Shown: positions 43,268 through 52,822, counted from the first letter of the stretch. The stretch: 64,000 bases of DNA from Dyella sp. RRB7 (GCF_022761115.1 NZ_JAKWJS010000003.1:372001-436000), one strand, 5' to 3'. The notes: a model not told the origin generated them from the sequence alone. Numbers and translations: made by a program.

Positions 43268-43642
43268 ATGAAGATATCCCTTACTGATCGCGAAGCCGAT
43301 GTCATGCAGGTGCTATGGGAGCATGGCCCCTCGGTGGTGGCCGAGGTGCGCGAGCGGCTCACCGACCAGCTGGCCTATACCACCGTGCTGACGGTACTCC
43401 GCACGCTGGAAGCCAAGGGCTATGTGGCGCATGACGAGGAAGGCCGCGGCCATCGGTACTTCGCCAGCATCAAGCAACAGGCGGCGCGCAAGAATGCCCT
43501 GGCCCACCTGACCAACAAGTTGTTCAAGGGCTCCACCGAACTGCTTTTCTCGCAGCTGGTGTCCGACCAGAAACTGACACCCGATCAGCTCAAGCGCATG
43601 CGCAAGCTGCTGGCGGAACGATCCGACGAGGAGAAGCCGTGA
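43268..43642 (+). CDS. BlaI/MecI/CopY-family repressor
   Basis: A 124-residue winged-helix repressor: ISLTDREADVMQVLWEHGPSV starts the DNA-binding domain and YTTVLTVLRTLEAKGYV its wing. The C-terminal dimerisation tail ends LAERSDEEKP. The family is inactivated when the partner M56 sensor cuts it. The partner gene follows with a GTGATG overlap. Operators lie just upstream (43198-43258). Confidence 0.95.
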   Translation: MKISLTDREADVMQVLWEHGPSVVAEVRERLTDQLAYTTVLTVLRTLEAKGYVAHDEEGRGHRYFASIKQQAARKNALAHLTNKLFKGSTELLFSQLVSDQKLTPDQLKRMRKLLAERSDEEKP

Positions 43643-45174
43643 TGCTTGCCTGGATGATCTACGTGATCGTTGTCACCATCGCGCTGAGCGTGGCCGCGCT
43701 GGTTGCCGAACATGCGGCGCGGCGACGGCAATCGCCGGGGCGATGGGTCTGGGCGGCGGCCCTGCTCGCGTCGCTGTTGCTACCGACCATCATGGCCTCG
43801 GTATCGGTGCAGGTGCCTGATCTCATGAAGCCGGCCACGCCCTCGATACCCGTGGTGCTGCGCAATGCCACCTCCGTGCCGTTGCCGGCCGCGATCATCG
43901 ATCTTGGCTCGGACGATGCACCGCTCCTGCCTGGTCACACCCATGCGCTATGGCCCCGGCTGTGGGCGGCTTCCTCTGCCGTACTCCTGGCGGCGCTCTG
44001 CCTCAGCGCCGTGATGCTGCATCGGCGAAAGCGCCGTTGGAAGCAGGCGAAGCTTGGCGGCAAGCCCGTCCTTGTCACCCCTGATGTCGGGCCCGCGGTC
44101 GTCGGCCTGTTGCGTCCGAAGATTGTCGTGCCGATCTGGCTGATGCAAGCGCCGGTTGCGCAGCAGCAGTGGGTGATGGCGCACGAGCAATCGCATCTGG
44201 ATGCACACGACCCGCAGCTGCTCACCCTGGCGCTCTGCCTGCTTGTCGTCATGCCGTGGAATGTTCCGCTGTGGTGGCAACTGCTGCGGCTGCGCCGCGC
44301 CATCGAGGTGGATTGCGATGCTCGCGTGCTGCGTGGCGGCGGCAACATCAAGGCGTACTGCGAAACCCTGATCGATGTGGGACAGAACCAGTCGGCCTAT
44401 CTGGGCGCGGTGACGGCCATGTCGGAATCCAAGTCGTTTCTCGAACAAAGGATAAGCATCATGTTGCTCAAGCCAACGAAGTGGACGCGCGCATTGGCGA
44501 CGGCCCTGGTTTGCCTGTCGATAGGCATGGTTGCGTTTGCCGCGCAGGTAAGTCCGCCCAACGCCGCCAGCCCCGCCATCGCTCATGTCGGGCCACTTGC
44601 CGGCTATGCAGGCAACTACAAACTCAATGACCTGTCGGTCGTGAAGGTCACGCCGGACGGCACGCAGTTGTCCGTACAGCTGAGCGGCCAGTCGCCAGTG
44701 GCGTTCATCCCCATCGGCAACGCGACCTTTGCCGCCAAGGTGGTCAACGCGCAGATCAGTTTCGTCGCGGAAGCCCAAGGCCAGGCCACGGCCCTGGTGC
44801 TTCACCAGAATGGCCGCGACATCACCGCGTCGCGCGTCAGTGACGTGGTGGCCAACCAGATCTCGGCGGCCCTGGCTGCGCGGGTCAGTGCGCAGCAGCC
44901 CTTCCCCGGCAGCGACAAGGCACTCCATCGCCTGCTGAGCGAACAGGACGACGCCACCGGCATGTCGCCCGCACTGGCGCAGGCGCGGCACGAACAGAAA
45001 CCCCAGCGTGAGATATACCTCGCCAAACTGGGGCCCATGACCTCCTACGAATTTGCTGGCGTCACCAATCAGGGCTGGGACAAATACATCGTCCGCCATG
45101 AACACGGCACGGAAGAAGTGCTCTTCATGATCGACTCGACGGGAACGATCGTGAGTGCGTCACGGCATCCCTGA
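43639..45174 (+). CDS. BlaR1-like M56 metallopeptidase with DUF3471-like C-terminus
   Basis: A 511-residue membrane sensor-protease. Three or four helices and the zinc motif VMAHEQSHLDAHD (HExxH, about residue 181), with EVDCDARVL as the later ligand region, match BlaR1/MecR1 peptidases that cleave BlaI. Instead of a penicillin-binding sensor, residues about 315-400 (GYAGNYKLNDLSVVKVTPDG, FVAEAQGQATALVLHQNGRD) resemble DUF3471, the small lipocalin-like domain found behind serine beta-lactamase-like proteins. The last 70 residues (YIVRHEHGTEEVLFMID) form another small domain. GTG at 43639 or ATG at 43642 may start it. Confidence 0.88.
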   Translation: MMLAWMIYVIVVTIALSVAALVAEHAARRRQSPGRWVWAAALLASLLLPTIMASVSVQVPDLMKPATPSIPVVLRNATSVPLPAAIIDLGSDDAPLLPGHTHALWPRLWAASSAVLLAALCLSAVMLHRRKRRWKQAKLGGKPVLVTPDVGPAVVGLLRPKIVVPIWLMQAPVAQQQWVMAHEQSHLDAHDPQLLTLALCLLVVMPWNVPLWWQLLRLRRAIEVDCDARVLRGGGNIKAYCETLIDVGQNQSAYLGAVTAMSESKSFLEQRISIMLLKPTKWTRALATALVCLSIGMVAFAAQVSPPNAASPAIAHVGPLAGYAGNYKLNDLSVVKVTPDGTQLSVQLSGQSPVAFIPIGNATFAAKVVNAQISFVAEAQGQATALVLHQNGRDITASRVSDVVANQISAALAARVSAQQPFPGSDKALHRLLSEQDDATGMSPALAQARHEQKPQREIYLAKLGPMTSYEFAGVTNQGWDKYIVRHEHGTEEVLFMIDSTGTIVSASRHP

Positions 45175-45256
45175 ATCCACGACCGAACAAAGACGTCCAA
45201 CGGCACCAGGCGCCGGTGCTCCACCCGATACGATCACCGTGGTTCAAGGAGAACGC

Positions 45257-45508
45257 ATGGATAACCGGAAAAAATATTGGTTTCCTGCCAAGACCTACGG
45301 CTGGGGCTGGGGCCTTCCCAGCGCCTGGCAGGGCTGGCTGGTCTTCGCAGGTTATATTGCAGCCCTGGCCGTGCTCGGCAACGTGTTCCCGCCCAAGAAC
45401 GAACACGCCGCATTCGTCATTGGCGCTGGCGTGCTCACCCTCTTGCTCCTGGCCATCTGCTGGCTCAAGGGCGAGCCACCCAGGTGGCGCTCGGGCGGTA
45501 GAAGCTAG
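45257..45508 (+). CDS. Small two-helix membrane protein
   Basis: An 83-residue protein with two membrane segments (about residues 23-45 and 50-70) and a Gly/Trp-rich N-terminus (KTYGWGWGLPSAWQG). AAGGAGA precedes the ATG. Its family is not recognised. It begins a run of three same-strand membrane genes ending in a FUSC exporter. Confidence 0.65.
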   Translation: MDNRKKYWFPAKTYGWGWGLPSAWQGWLVFAGYIAALAVLGNVFPPKNEHAAFVIGAGVLTLLLLAICWLKGEPPRWRSGGRS

Positions 45509-45560
45509 TCCAACGTTCATGTCCACAAGCACGTGGCTCTTGAGGAAAGGAATCTCTCTT

Positions 45561-45968
45561 ATGAAACGCCGCTTTCCGACATGGTGGGGACTGATCTGGC
45601 GTCTGCTTATTGCAGCGGCGGCGGTGATGTTGTTGATGCATCCTGAACTTCAGGGCATTGCGCCAATCCTCGACCTGCTTGGATCCTTGGGTCTTGATGG
45701 CGCGCTACTGCTTGTTGAACTCCAATGCGCCGTATGGCTTGCTCCCGTGTTCAACCAATGGGTCGTTCCTTGCCTGACCCGGCTATGGAACCGTCATGGC
45801 GCGCCACGCCTCGGCATGCCGCCGAGCGACAATGTTCTGGTGGACGCATCGCTCAGCGCATTCCACGCTTTCCTGTGTCGTGGTGGACAGGCAGGCCTGG
45901 CCTTGTATCTGGTGTATATCGCATTGAGCTATCACTTCACCGTGACCGCGGGGCATCCCCTGGCCTAA
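45561..45968 (+). CDS. Hypothetical membrane protein
   Basis: A 135-residue protein with hydrophobic segments at about residues 8-26 and 40-65 and near the C-terminus (GLALYLVYIALSYHFTV). AAGGAA is 11 bases before the ATG. No family recognised. The FUSC gene starts 22 bp downstream, so the two are probably co-transcribed. Confidence 0.6.
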   Translation: MKRRFPTWWGLIWRLLIAAAAVMLLMHPELQGIAPILDLLGSLGLDGALLLVELQCAVWLAPVFNQWVVPCLTRLWNRHGAPRLGMPPSDNVLVDASLSAFHAFLCRGGQAGLALYLVYIALSYHFTVTAGHPLA

Positions 45969-45989
45969 CCGGGTGACAGGGTCACAAGC

Positions 45990-47471
45990 ATGGAAGATCA
46001 GCCAATGCAGCAACGTACGCCTGGCGCGACCATCGACATCGCCGCACTCCGGCGCGCAGGGCGGGAAGCGGTCGTAACGATGCTGGCCGCCATCGGCACC
46101 CTGTGGTGTGCGTTGGCGCTGGATCCCGAGCCGGGCCCGGCGGTATTGGCGGTGGTGCTGTGCCTGTCGCTTTCGCGCAGCCACCTCGATCGCGATCGCC
46201 AGGGCAGGATCGAGGCGGCCGTGGCGCTGCCAGCGGTGGCGCTGGTTGCGGTGGGTGTCGGCCTGCTGTTGCAATCGGCACCATGGATCGGCGCTGCCGT
46301 CTTTACCGGCGGCATGTTCCTCTCGATCTGGCTGCGCCGGTTTGGCTCCATGGCGAGTCGGGCCGGCTCGCTGATCGCCCTGCCCTTTGTTGCGCTGCTC
46401 AGCACGCCTTACATCCCCTCGACGAAGGTCAGCCATATGCTGGCCGTGTGGATACCGGTCATCGTCGCCTTGCTGGCACTGCTATGGGTCAGTGCCTTGC
46501 ATGCGCTGGCCCGTCGCCTGAATTTTCTGGCGCCGTCGCAAACGCCCGTTCGCCCACCGCCATCCACCGTGACGATGCCCGCGCCTCCCCGCGATGGCGC
46601 CCTGCGCCCGGTGGCATCCACCCGCATGGCGATCCAGATGGCGGTCGCGCTCGCCGTGTCCTTCGTGGTCGGCTACGCCTTCTTCGCCGAGCGCTGGGCG
46701 TGGATCGTACTCACCGCCTTCATCGTCAACAGCGGCAATCGCGGGCGGCTGGATGTGGCCTACAAGAGCGTGCTGCGCGTGCTCGGCGCCGCGAGCGGCA
46801 CGCTGGCCGCCCTGGTGCTCAGTGCCCACCTTGGGTCCCATGACACGGCAACGGCAGTGATGATTCTGCTCGTGGTCTTTCTGGGTGTATGGCTGCGGCC
46901 GATCAGTTATGCCTGGTGGGCGCTGTTCGTCACCATCGCCCTGGCGTTGCTGCAGGGCTTTGCCGGTACGCCGGCACTGCACATGCTTTGGCCGCGCCTG
47001 GAGGAAATCGCCATCGGCGCCATCATCGGTGTCGCCAGCGCGTGGTTCGTGTTGCCGGTAAGGTCTACCGGCGTGCTGCGCCGGCGCCTTGCCGATGCCC
47101 TGGCCGCGCTTGCCGAAGCGCTCGACCCGGCCACGCCGCATCGAACGCCCGATGCGTTCATCGCGGCCATCGCTGGCCTGGAACAGGTACGCCCTGCCTT
47201 CCACGCGAGCCGCTTCGTGACGCGACGCTTCCGTGCAGCGCAGCCGGCGGATTGGGTGGACACGCTGGTGGCATGCCGCGCCCCCGCTGTCGCACTGATC
47301 GAAAAGGGCGAAATGCCAGGCGGGGTACGCCGTGCGGTGGGGGCGGCGCGCAAGGCGATGCGCGATCCTGCGGACATGTTGCCGGCCCTGCAAGCGTTGC
47401 ATCGCTCACTGCATGAGCCACCCCCTTGCGATAGGACCGAACCCGCTCAAGCCAAGGCCCCTCCCCTCTAG
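45990..47471 (+). CDS. FUSC-family inner-membrane transporter
   Basis: A 493-residue protein with two clusters of membrane helices (about residues 30-175 and 215-330) separated by a hydrophilic Pro-rich loop, the half-repeat plan of FUSC/aromatic-acid exporter (AaeB/YccS) proteins. RMAIQMAVALAVSFVVGYAFF and WAWIVLTAFIVNSGNRGR are typical of the second cluster. A cytoplasmic helical C-terminal domain follows. Likely an exporter of aromatic or fusaric-type acids, but the substrate is inferred. No adaptor (AaeA-like) gene is nearby. Confidence 0.85.
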   Translation: MEDQPMQQRTPGATIDIAALRRAGREAVVTMLAAIGTLWCALALDPEPGPAVLAVVLCLSLSRSHLDRDRQGRIEAAVALPAVALVAVGVGLLLQSAPWIGAAVFTGGMFLSIWLRRFGSMASRAGSLIALPFVALLSTPYIPSTKVSHMLAVWIPVIVALLALLWVSALHALARRLNFLAPSQTPVRPPPSTVTMPAPPRDGALRPVASTRMAIQMAVALAVSFVVGYAFFAERWAWIVLTAFIVNSGNRGRLDVAYKSVLRVLGAASGTLAALVLSAHLGSHDTATAVMILLVVFLGVWLRPISYAWWALFVTIALALLQGFAGTPALHMLWPRLEEIAIGAIIGVASAWFVLPVRSTGVLRRRLADALAALAEALDPATPHRTPDAFIAAIAGLEQVRPAFHASRFVTRRFRAAQPADWVDTLVACRAPAVALIEKGEMPGGVRRAVGAARKAMRDPADMLPALQALHRSLHEPPPCDRTEPAQAKAPPL

Positions 47472-47535
47472 CCCTGGCCGGCACCGGTGGTGTTAAGTTG
47501 CGGGTTTACCCACTCGCTTGCCGGAGCTTTGCCCC

Positions 47536-49494
47536 ATGTCCCGTGTCCCTTCCGCTGGTTCGCAGGTTGTCACGCTTCGTACGTTTTCACGCCTTGCGAT
47601 AGCCATAGCGACAGCGCTTGCGGCCGGCACCGCGTTCGCCCAGGAAACGCGTGCCGCCGAGGTGCCGCCACCGCAGGACGCGCCCTACGTTGGCACGGTG
47701 AATATTCATGTCGACGCCAGCGACACCGCGCAAGGCATCTTCCGCGTCCATGAAACCATCCCGGTGAAGCCGGGCGCACTGACCCTGCTGTACCCGCAGT
47801 GGATTCCCGGCGATCACTCGCCGACCGGCCCCATCGCGATGCTCGCCGGCCTCAAGCTCACCGCCAACGGCCAGCCGCTGATGTGGAAGCGCGACAAGTA
47901 CGACGTGTACGCGTTTCATCTCGACGTGCCCGCAGGCGTCTCCTCGATCGATGCCGACTTCCAGTACCTGTCGGGCCGTACCGACAGCGAAGGCTTCGAG
48001 ATCACCGACCGCATGATGGACATGGAATGGAGCAAGGTGTCGCTGTACCCGGCTGGCTATTTTTCGCGCGGCATCACCTTCGCACCCAGCGTCACCTTCG
48101 CACACGGCTGGCAGTTCGGCACCGCGCTGGAGACGGCTTCGCAATCGGGTGACACCGTCACCTTCAAGCCAGTGACGTACAACAACCTGGTCGATTCGCC
48201 GATCTACGCCGGCCTGTACTTCAAGCGGGTGGATCTCAATCCGGGCGGCAAGACGCCGGTGCACCTGGACATCGTCGCCGACGAGCCCAAGTACCTGGAG
48301 ATGACACCCGAGCAGCTGACGGTGCATCGCGCCCTGGTCACCCAGGCGGAAAAACTGTTCGGCTCGCACCACTACGACCACTATGACTTCCTGTTCTCGC
48401 TGTCGGAGCAGTTGGGCGGCAACGGTACCGAGCATCACCAGTCCAGCGAGGACGGCCTCGGCACCGACTACTTCACCGGATGGAAGGACGCCGCGCCCGA
48501 CCGCGACCTGCTGGCCCACGAGTACACGCATTCGTGGAACGGCAAGTTCCGCCGCCCGGCCGACCTGTGGACGCCCAACTTCAACGTACCGATGGGCGAT
48601 TCGCTGCTGTGGGTCTACGAAGGCCAGACGCAGTACTGGGGCTTCGTGCTGACCGCGCGCGCCGGCATGTGGTCGCCACAGGAATTCCTCGATGCGCTGG
48701 CGATGGTGGCGGCCAACTACGACCGCAACCGCGTGGGCTTCCAGTGGCGCACGCTCGAAGACACCACCAACGACCCGACCGCGGCCCGCCGTTCGAGCCT
48801 GCCGTACCGCAGCTGGCAGATGAGCGAGGACTACTACAGCGGCGGCCAGATGATGTGGCTGGAAGTGGACGCCAAACTGCGCGCGCTGACCCACGACCAG
48901 AAATCGCTGGACGATTTCGCCCGCGCGTTCTTCGGCGTCGACAACGGCAGCTATGTCACCAAGACCTATACCTTCGACGACGTGGTGGCGGCACTGAATG
49001 GCGTGGCCCCGTTCGACTGGGCCAGCTTCCTGCACCAGCGCGTCGGCACGCTCAACCCGCCGCTGGAAAACGGCATTGCCGCCACCGGCTGGAAGCTGGT
49101 CTATACCGACCAGGAAAGCGCCTACGAAAAGCAGTACAACAGCCGGTCCGAACCGTCCCGCCATCTGTACAACTTCGCCTGGTCCATCGGCCTGACCATG
49201 AACGACAAGGGTCAGGTCAACGACGTGCGCTGGAACGGCCCGGCGTTCAAGGCCGGCGTCAGCACCGGCGCCACCCTGGTGGCGGTGAACGGCCAGACCT
49301 ATTCGAACGATGTGCTGAAGAGCGCCATCGCGGCAGCCAAGGACAGCAAGGCACCGATCCAGCTGCTGCTGCAGTACCAGGGCAGCTACCGCACGGTGCC
49401 GGTGGACTACCACGACGGCCTGCAGTACCCGCACCTGGTGCGCGTGAACGGCACGCCCGATTACCTGAGCGAGATCATCGCGCCGCGCAAGTAA
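47536..49494 (+). CDS. Exported M61-family aminopeptidase with PDZ domain
   Basis: A 652-residue protein with a signal peptide (AIAIATALAAGTAFAQ). An N-terminal beta-domain precedes the peptidase with the zinc motif LLAHEYTHSWNGKFRRP (HExxH, about residue 337), and YEGQTQYWGF supplies the third ligand. A C-terminal PDZ-like domain (about residues 555-620: GPAFKAGVSTGATLVAVNGQ) completes the M61 (glycyl aminopeptidase) plan described from Sphingomonas. A strong terminator follows. Confidence 0.95.
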   Translation: MSRVPSAGSQVVTLRTFSRLAIAIATALAAGTAFAQETRAAEVPPPQDAPYVGTVNIHVDASDTAQGIFRVHETIPVKPGALTLLYPQWIPGDHSPTGPIAMLAGLKLTANGQPLMWKRDKYDVYAFHLDVPAGVSSIDADFQYLSGRTDSEGFEITDRMMDMEWSKVSLYPAGYFSRGITFAPSVTFAHGWQFGTALETASQSGDTVTFKPVTYNNLVDSPIYAGLYFKRVDLNPGGKTPVHLDIVADEPKYLEMTPEQLTVHRALVTQAEKLFGSHHYDHYDFLFSLSEQLGGNGTEHHQSSEDGLGTDYFTGWKDAAPDRDLLAHEYTHSWNGKFRRPADLWTPNFNVPMGDSLLWVYEGQTQYWGFVLTARAGMWSPQEFLDALAMVAANYDRNRVGFQWRTLEDTTNDPTAARRSSLPYRSWQMSEDYYSGGQMMWLEVDAKLRALTHDQKSLDDFARAFFGVDNGSYVTKTYTFDDVVAALNGVAPFDWASFLHQRVGTLNPPLENGIAATGWKLVYTDQESAYEKQYNSRSEPSRHLYNFAWSIGLTMNDKGQVNDVRWNGPAFKAGVSTGATLVAVNGQTYSNDVLKSAIAAAKDSKAPIQLLLQYQGSYRTVPVDYHDGLQYPHLVRVNGTPDYLSEIIAPRK

Positions 49495-49519
49495 TCTGCC
49501 GATATGTAGACGAAGCAAG

Positions 49520-49548
49520 GCGCAGGTGGTCAGCACCTGCGCTTTTTT
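49520..49548 (+). terminator. Rho-independent terminator of the M61 gene
   Basis: GCGCAGGTG and CACCTGCGC form a 9-bp stem with a five-base loop, followed by six T, 26 bp past the stop codon. Confidence 0.9.
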
Positions 49549-49719
49549 CGGGCAGCCGATCCCGCTTCGCGAAAGCCATTGGGCATGCTGACGCACTAGC
49601 AGCAAAGGGGCTTTCTGCTTGGCCCCTGGTCGCCGGCGAAACCAAACACGCCGCGCTAAGCAGCGTGCCCTATCGGCTGTACGACGACGAAGGCACCAGG
49701 CCAATAGCTGCCAGGCGCC

Positions 49720-50472
49720 TCATGTCTCAAGCTCGACATGAGGCTTCGTATTGGGATAGATCTGCTCCACGGTAAGCTCTTTGCGCTGCTCAAGCGTGGG
49801 CCAGTCGAAGGCATTTACCGGCTGGCTGCGATTGACCCATAGCGCGTAGTACAGATGATCGGCGCGAGGGTCCACGGTATTGGGGTGGATCAATATCGTC
49901 AGCCCAAGGCTGTTGAGCTGCAGCCAGGGAACCACCTTCGGAAAAAGGTCGGTGGTGAAGCCGAAGTAGAACGACGGCGTGGTGTGCGGCCCACGCGGTT
50001 CGGTATTCCAGTCGCCCAGTTCGACCAGGAAGCGTTCCGCGGACCATCGCCGAATCAGCGCGGCCTTTTCGTAGCTGTCCTCGTCGAAATAAATGTGCGC
50101 GTGATAGCTCTTGATATCGGTGTATGCCCGCGGCTTGGCAGGGAGCCGGCTTTCGCCGGGCCGCACGCCCGCCGGTCTTGGTGTGGGCTGCTTGTAGGTG
50201 TCGTATCCCCATGGGCTTTCGCCAGGCTTGTGAGGCGGCTCCGCGAAGTTCTTGCCCGCATCGGGAATGCCCGTAGGCGCCTTGGCGTCTGCAGCAAGGA
50301 CGGGACCAGCCAGGCCGGCCAACGCGAAGGCACCTACCGCAAGCCCTGTGTCACGCATCAACTGCCGCCGCGCGGGCGACAGCAGATCGGCCCATTGGCG
50401 ATCCACCGCTTCGTCCACGGGCGGTGTGTCGACCGTATTCTTGTCGGCAGGGGATGTCGTGATGTTCTTCAT
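49720..50472 (-). CDS. TAT-exported DOPA 4,5-dioxygenase-like protein
   Basis: A 250-residue protein. The C-terminal part has the DOPA-dioxygenase family pattern: SYHAHIYFDEDSYEKAA, GPHTTPSFYFGFTTD and LTILIHPNTVDPRADHLYYALW, with the His residues that bind iron. Before it lies an RRQLMRDTG motif and a hydrophobic stretch (GLAVGAFALAGLAGPVLAAD) that look like a twin-arginine signal, so the protein is probably exported. The dioxygenase activity on catechol-type substrates is inferred. Confidence 0.8.
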   Translation of the reverse strand: MKNITTSPADKNTVDTPPVDEAVDRQWADLLSPARRQLMRDTGLAVGAFALAGLAGPVLAADAKAPTGIPDAGKNFAEPPHKPGESPWGYDTYKQPTPRPAGVRPGESRLPAKPRAYTDIKSYHAHIYFDEDSYEKAALIRRWSAERFLVELGDWNTEPRGPHTTPSFYFGFTTDLFPKVVPWLQLNSLGLTILIHPNTVDPRADHLYYALWVNRSQPVNAFDWPTLEQRKELTVEQIYPNTKPHVELET

Positions 50473-50729
50473 GGGGAGTCCTGTGATGGGTAGCGCAAGC
50501 GACGCGCGGTGTTCGCCGTCTCTTGCGGCCCGCGTGGGTCGATACATAGGTTCGGCCATAGAAATAACCGCAATGCGACGAATGGGAAGATTCGCGCAGA
50601 TGAGCATTTCGCATATCGGTAGAACGCCTGGTTATATGCCAATCGGGGCGCTTGATGGTGACATCGTGTTTGGACATCCAGGCGTCTGGCTGCGGTACTC
50701 TTGGTCCATGCAAGGGGAGGTTTCTAGCA
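50473..50729. promoter_or_regulatory. Divergent promoter region
   Basis: This 257-bp gap separates the DOPA-dioxygenase-like gene from the carrier gene and must hold promoters in both directions. No clear consensus boxes are visible. Confidence 0.3.
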
Positions 50730-52022
50730 TTGACTGAGCGCAAGACGTGGCTGCCGTTGGCCATGGGGCAGCGGTGGCTCACCCTGGCGCTGGTGGCGGC
50801 GACGCTGCTTGGTGTCGCCGTTGGCTGGGCATGCCATCGCTCGCTGGCACCCGAGCAGACGATTGCCGTCGCGGCACGCCTCGCCCTTGTCACCGAGGCG
50901 TTTCTGCGGCTGATCAAGATGATCGTGGCGCCGCTGGTGTTCGCCTCGCTGGTCTCGGCGATTACGCGCATGGGCGGCGTGTCGGAGATCGGGCGTGTCG
51001 GCATCAAGGCATTGGCATGGTTCATCGCCGCCTCCTGGGTGTCGCTCACGGTTGGCCTGTTGATGGCGCATGGGCTGCAGCCGGGAGCGGCCCTGCACGC
51101 CATGCCCGGCTTTGCGCAAATCCCCGCAGGGGTTTCCAGTGGCGCCGATGGGCCGCGCCCTGCCCTCGCGGATTTCATGGCGCACCTGGTCCCGCGCTCG
51201 ATCGTCGAGGCAATGGCCGGCAACGAGATGCTGCAGCTGGTGGTGGTTTCGCTGTTCATAGGCACGGCGGCGGCCTCGCTGAAGGAGCAGGCAGCACGGT
51301 TCGTCGAGCTAGTCGAGCAGCTGGCGGCCGTCATGTTCAGGGTGACCGACTATGTGATGAAGGCGGCGCCGCTGGCAGTGTTCGCCGCCCTGGCCAGCTC
51401 GATCGCTGTCCACGGCATCGGCATGCTGGGAACCTACGCGCGTTTCGTGGCGGGGTTCTATCTCTCCCTTGGCGTACTGTGGTTGCTGCTGATCGCGGCG
51501 CTGACGCTGATCATAGGGTCGCGCAGTATTCGACTGCTTGCCGATATCCGGCAGACGCTGCTGCTGGCGTTCGCCACGTCTTCCTCCGAGGCCGCCTATC
51601 CGCGCCTGCTGGAAGAGCTGGTGGCCTTTGGCATACCGCGACGCATCGCCAGCTTCGTGCTGCCGCTCGGATACTCGTTCAATCTCGACGGGGCGATGAT
51701 GTATTGCACGTTTGCCATCCTGTTCATCGCGCAGGCCTATGGCATCGATCTCACGTGGGCACAGCAGATCACGCTGTTCGGGCTGCTCATGCTCATGACC
51801 AAGGGGCTGGCCGGCGTGCCGCGGGCGGCCATAGCGGTCATCGCAGTCACACTGCCCTATTTTCATCTGCCGGAAAGCGGCATGGCACTCGTGCTGGCGG
51901 TCGACCACGTGCTGGACATGGGGCGCTCGGCGACGAATATCGTGGGCAACTCCGTGGCCGCCGCCGCGGTGGCTTCCTGGGAAGGGCAGCTTGCCACGCC
52001 TCCGCCAGAGGAGCCGTCCTGA
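50730..52022 (+). CDS. Dicarboxylate/amino-acid:cation symporter (DctA/GltP family)
   Basis: A 430-residue membrane protein. Characteristic motifs are RLIKMIVAPLVFASLVSAI, AFATSSSEAAYPRLL (the serine-rich hairpin), PLGYSFNLDGAMMYCTFAILFIAQAYG and DHVLDMGRSATNIVGNSVAA (substrate and cation sites). The start is TTG with GGGGAGG ten bases upstream; ATG at 50763 is 11 codons later and lacks a ribosome site. Likely substrates are C4-dicarboxylates or glutamate/aspartate. Confidence 0.93.
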   Translation: MTERKTWLPLAMGQRWLTLALVAATLLGVAVGWACHRSLAPEQTIAVAARLALVTEAFLRLIKMIVAPLVFASLVSAITRMGGVSEIGRVGIKALAWFIAASWVSLTVGLLMAHGLQPGAALHAMPGFAQIPAGVSSGADGPRPALADFMAHLVPRSIVEAMAGNEMLQLVVVSLFIGTAAASLKEQAARFVELVEQLAAVMFRVTDYVMKAAPLAVFAALASSIAVHGIGMLGTYARFVAGFYLSLGVLWLLLIAALTLIIGSRSIRLLADIRQTLLLAFATSSSEAAYPRLLEELVAFGIPRRIASFVLPLGYSFNLDGAMMYCTFAILFIAQAYGIDLTWAQQITLFGLLMLMTKGLAGVPRAAIAVIAVTLPYFHLPESGMALVLAVDHVLDMGRSATNIVGNSVAAAAVASWEGQLATPPPEEPS

Positions 52023-52237
52023 TCGACTGCCCCAGCCCCCCCGTCGCGCACTTTCCCGCCGATCACATCGAGGCCAGGCCGGGATCGCCGTCGACCGATG
52101 CACCAAACCGCACCCCGGCAACGAAGACATAACCAGACGTGCATGACGTTGTTGCACCTGCGCACGATCTTCTAGCAGGTCTTTAACGATACCTATGGTT
52201 GCCTACGCACCGAGTACGCCAACACAGTGAGTTTTCC

Positions 52238-52822
52238 ATGTCCGACGTGCCCACGACTTCCATCGGGGATTGGAGTAAACGAGTTCTTGCGACGATCGAT
52301 GCCTGCATTCATCCAGGCAAGGCGATGGACGTCGCCACGATTGCCCAGGCGCTTTCGCCGGCCTCCACCTGGCAGGGCTGCCCCCGCACGGCGGATCTTT
52401 CGCCAAACGGCACCTTGCCGGCCTATCGGCGCATGCCGCTCGGTGTCGATGGACCGGGCCCGTACGAAGCCTTGTTGATCCTGTGGCCGCCGGGTCATGC
52501 CACCCCGGTCCACGACCATCAGGGTTTGTGGGGGCTGGAGTACGTGCTCGACGGCGTGCTCGAGGTGGAGTCCTTCGTGCTGACGCCCGAGCCGGCCATT
52601 CACTTGGAACCTCGGAGTACATTGATCGCGGGCGTCGGCGACTATCTGGTATTTTCCGATGCGGACTATGCGCATCGTTGCCGCAACCTGTCCAAGAACC
52701 GCCCCGCCCTCAGCCTGCATGTCTACGGCGGCAGCCTCGACTGGTACCGAAGCTTCCATGCCGAAGGCGAGGGATGGTCGTGGCAACTGCACCAGTCCAT
52801 TCGTAACGAACTGCCCGCGTAG
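52238..52822 (+). CDS. Cysteine dioxygenase-like cupin protein
   Basis: A 194-residue cupin. ATPVHDHQGLWGLEYVLDGVLEVE carries the His-x-His of the iron site, and DADYAHRCRNLS gives the third His. The fold and motifs match bacterial cysteine/thiol dioxygenases (PF05995-like). The 2-cysteine substrate is inferred. Ribosome site is weak (GTGAG). Confidence 0.8.
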   Translation: MSDVPTTSIGDWSKRVLATIDACIHPGKAMDVATIAQALSPASTWQGCPRTADLSPNGTLPAYRRMPLGVDGPGPYEALLILWPPGHATPVHDHQGLWGLEYVLDGVLEVESFVLTPEPAIHLEPRSTLIAGVGDYLVFSDADYAHRCRNLSKNRPALSLHVYGGSLDWYRSFHAEGEGWSWQLHQSIRNELPA

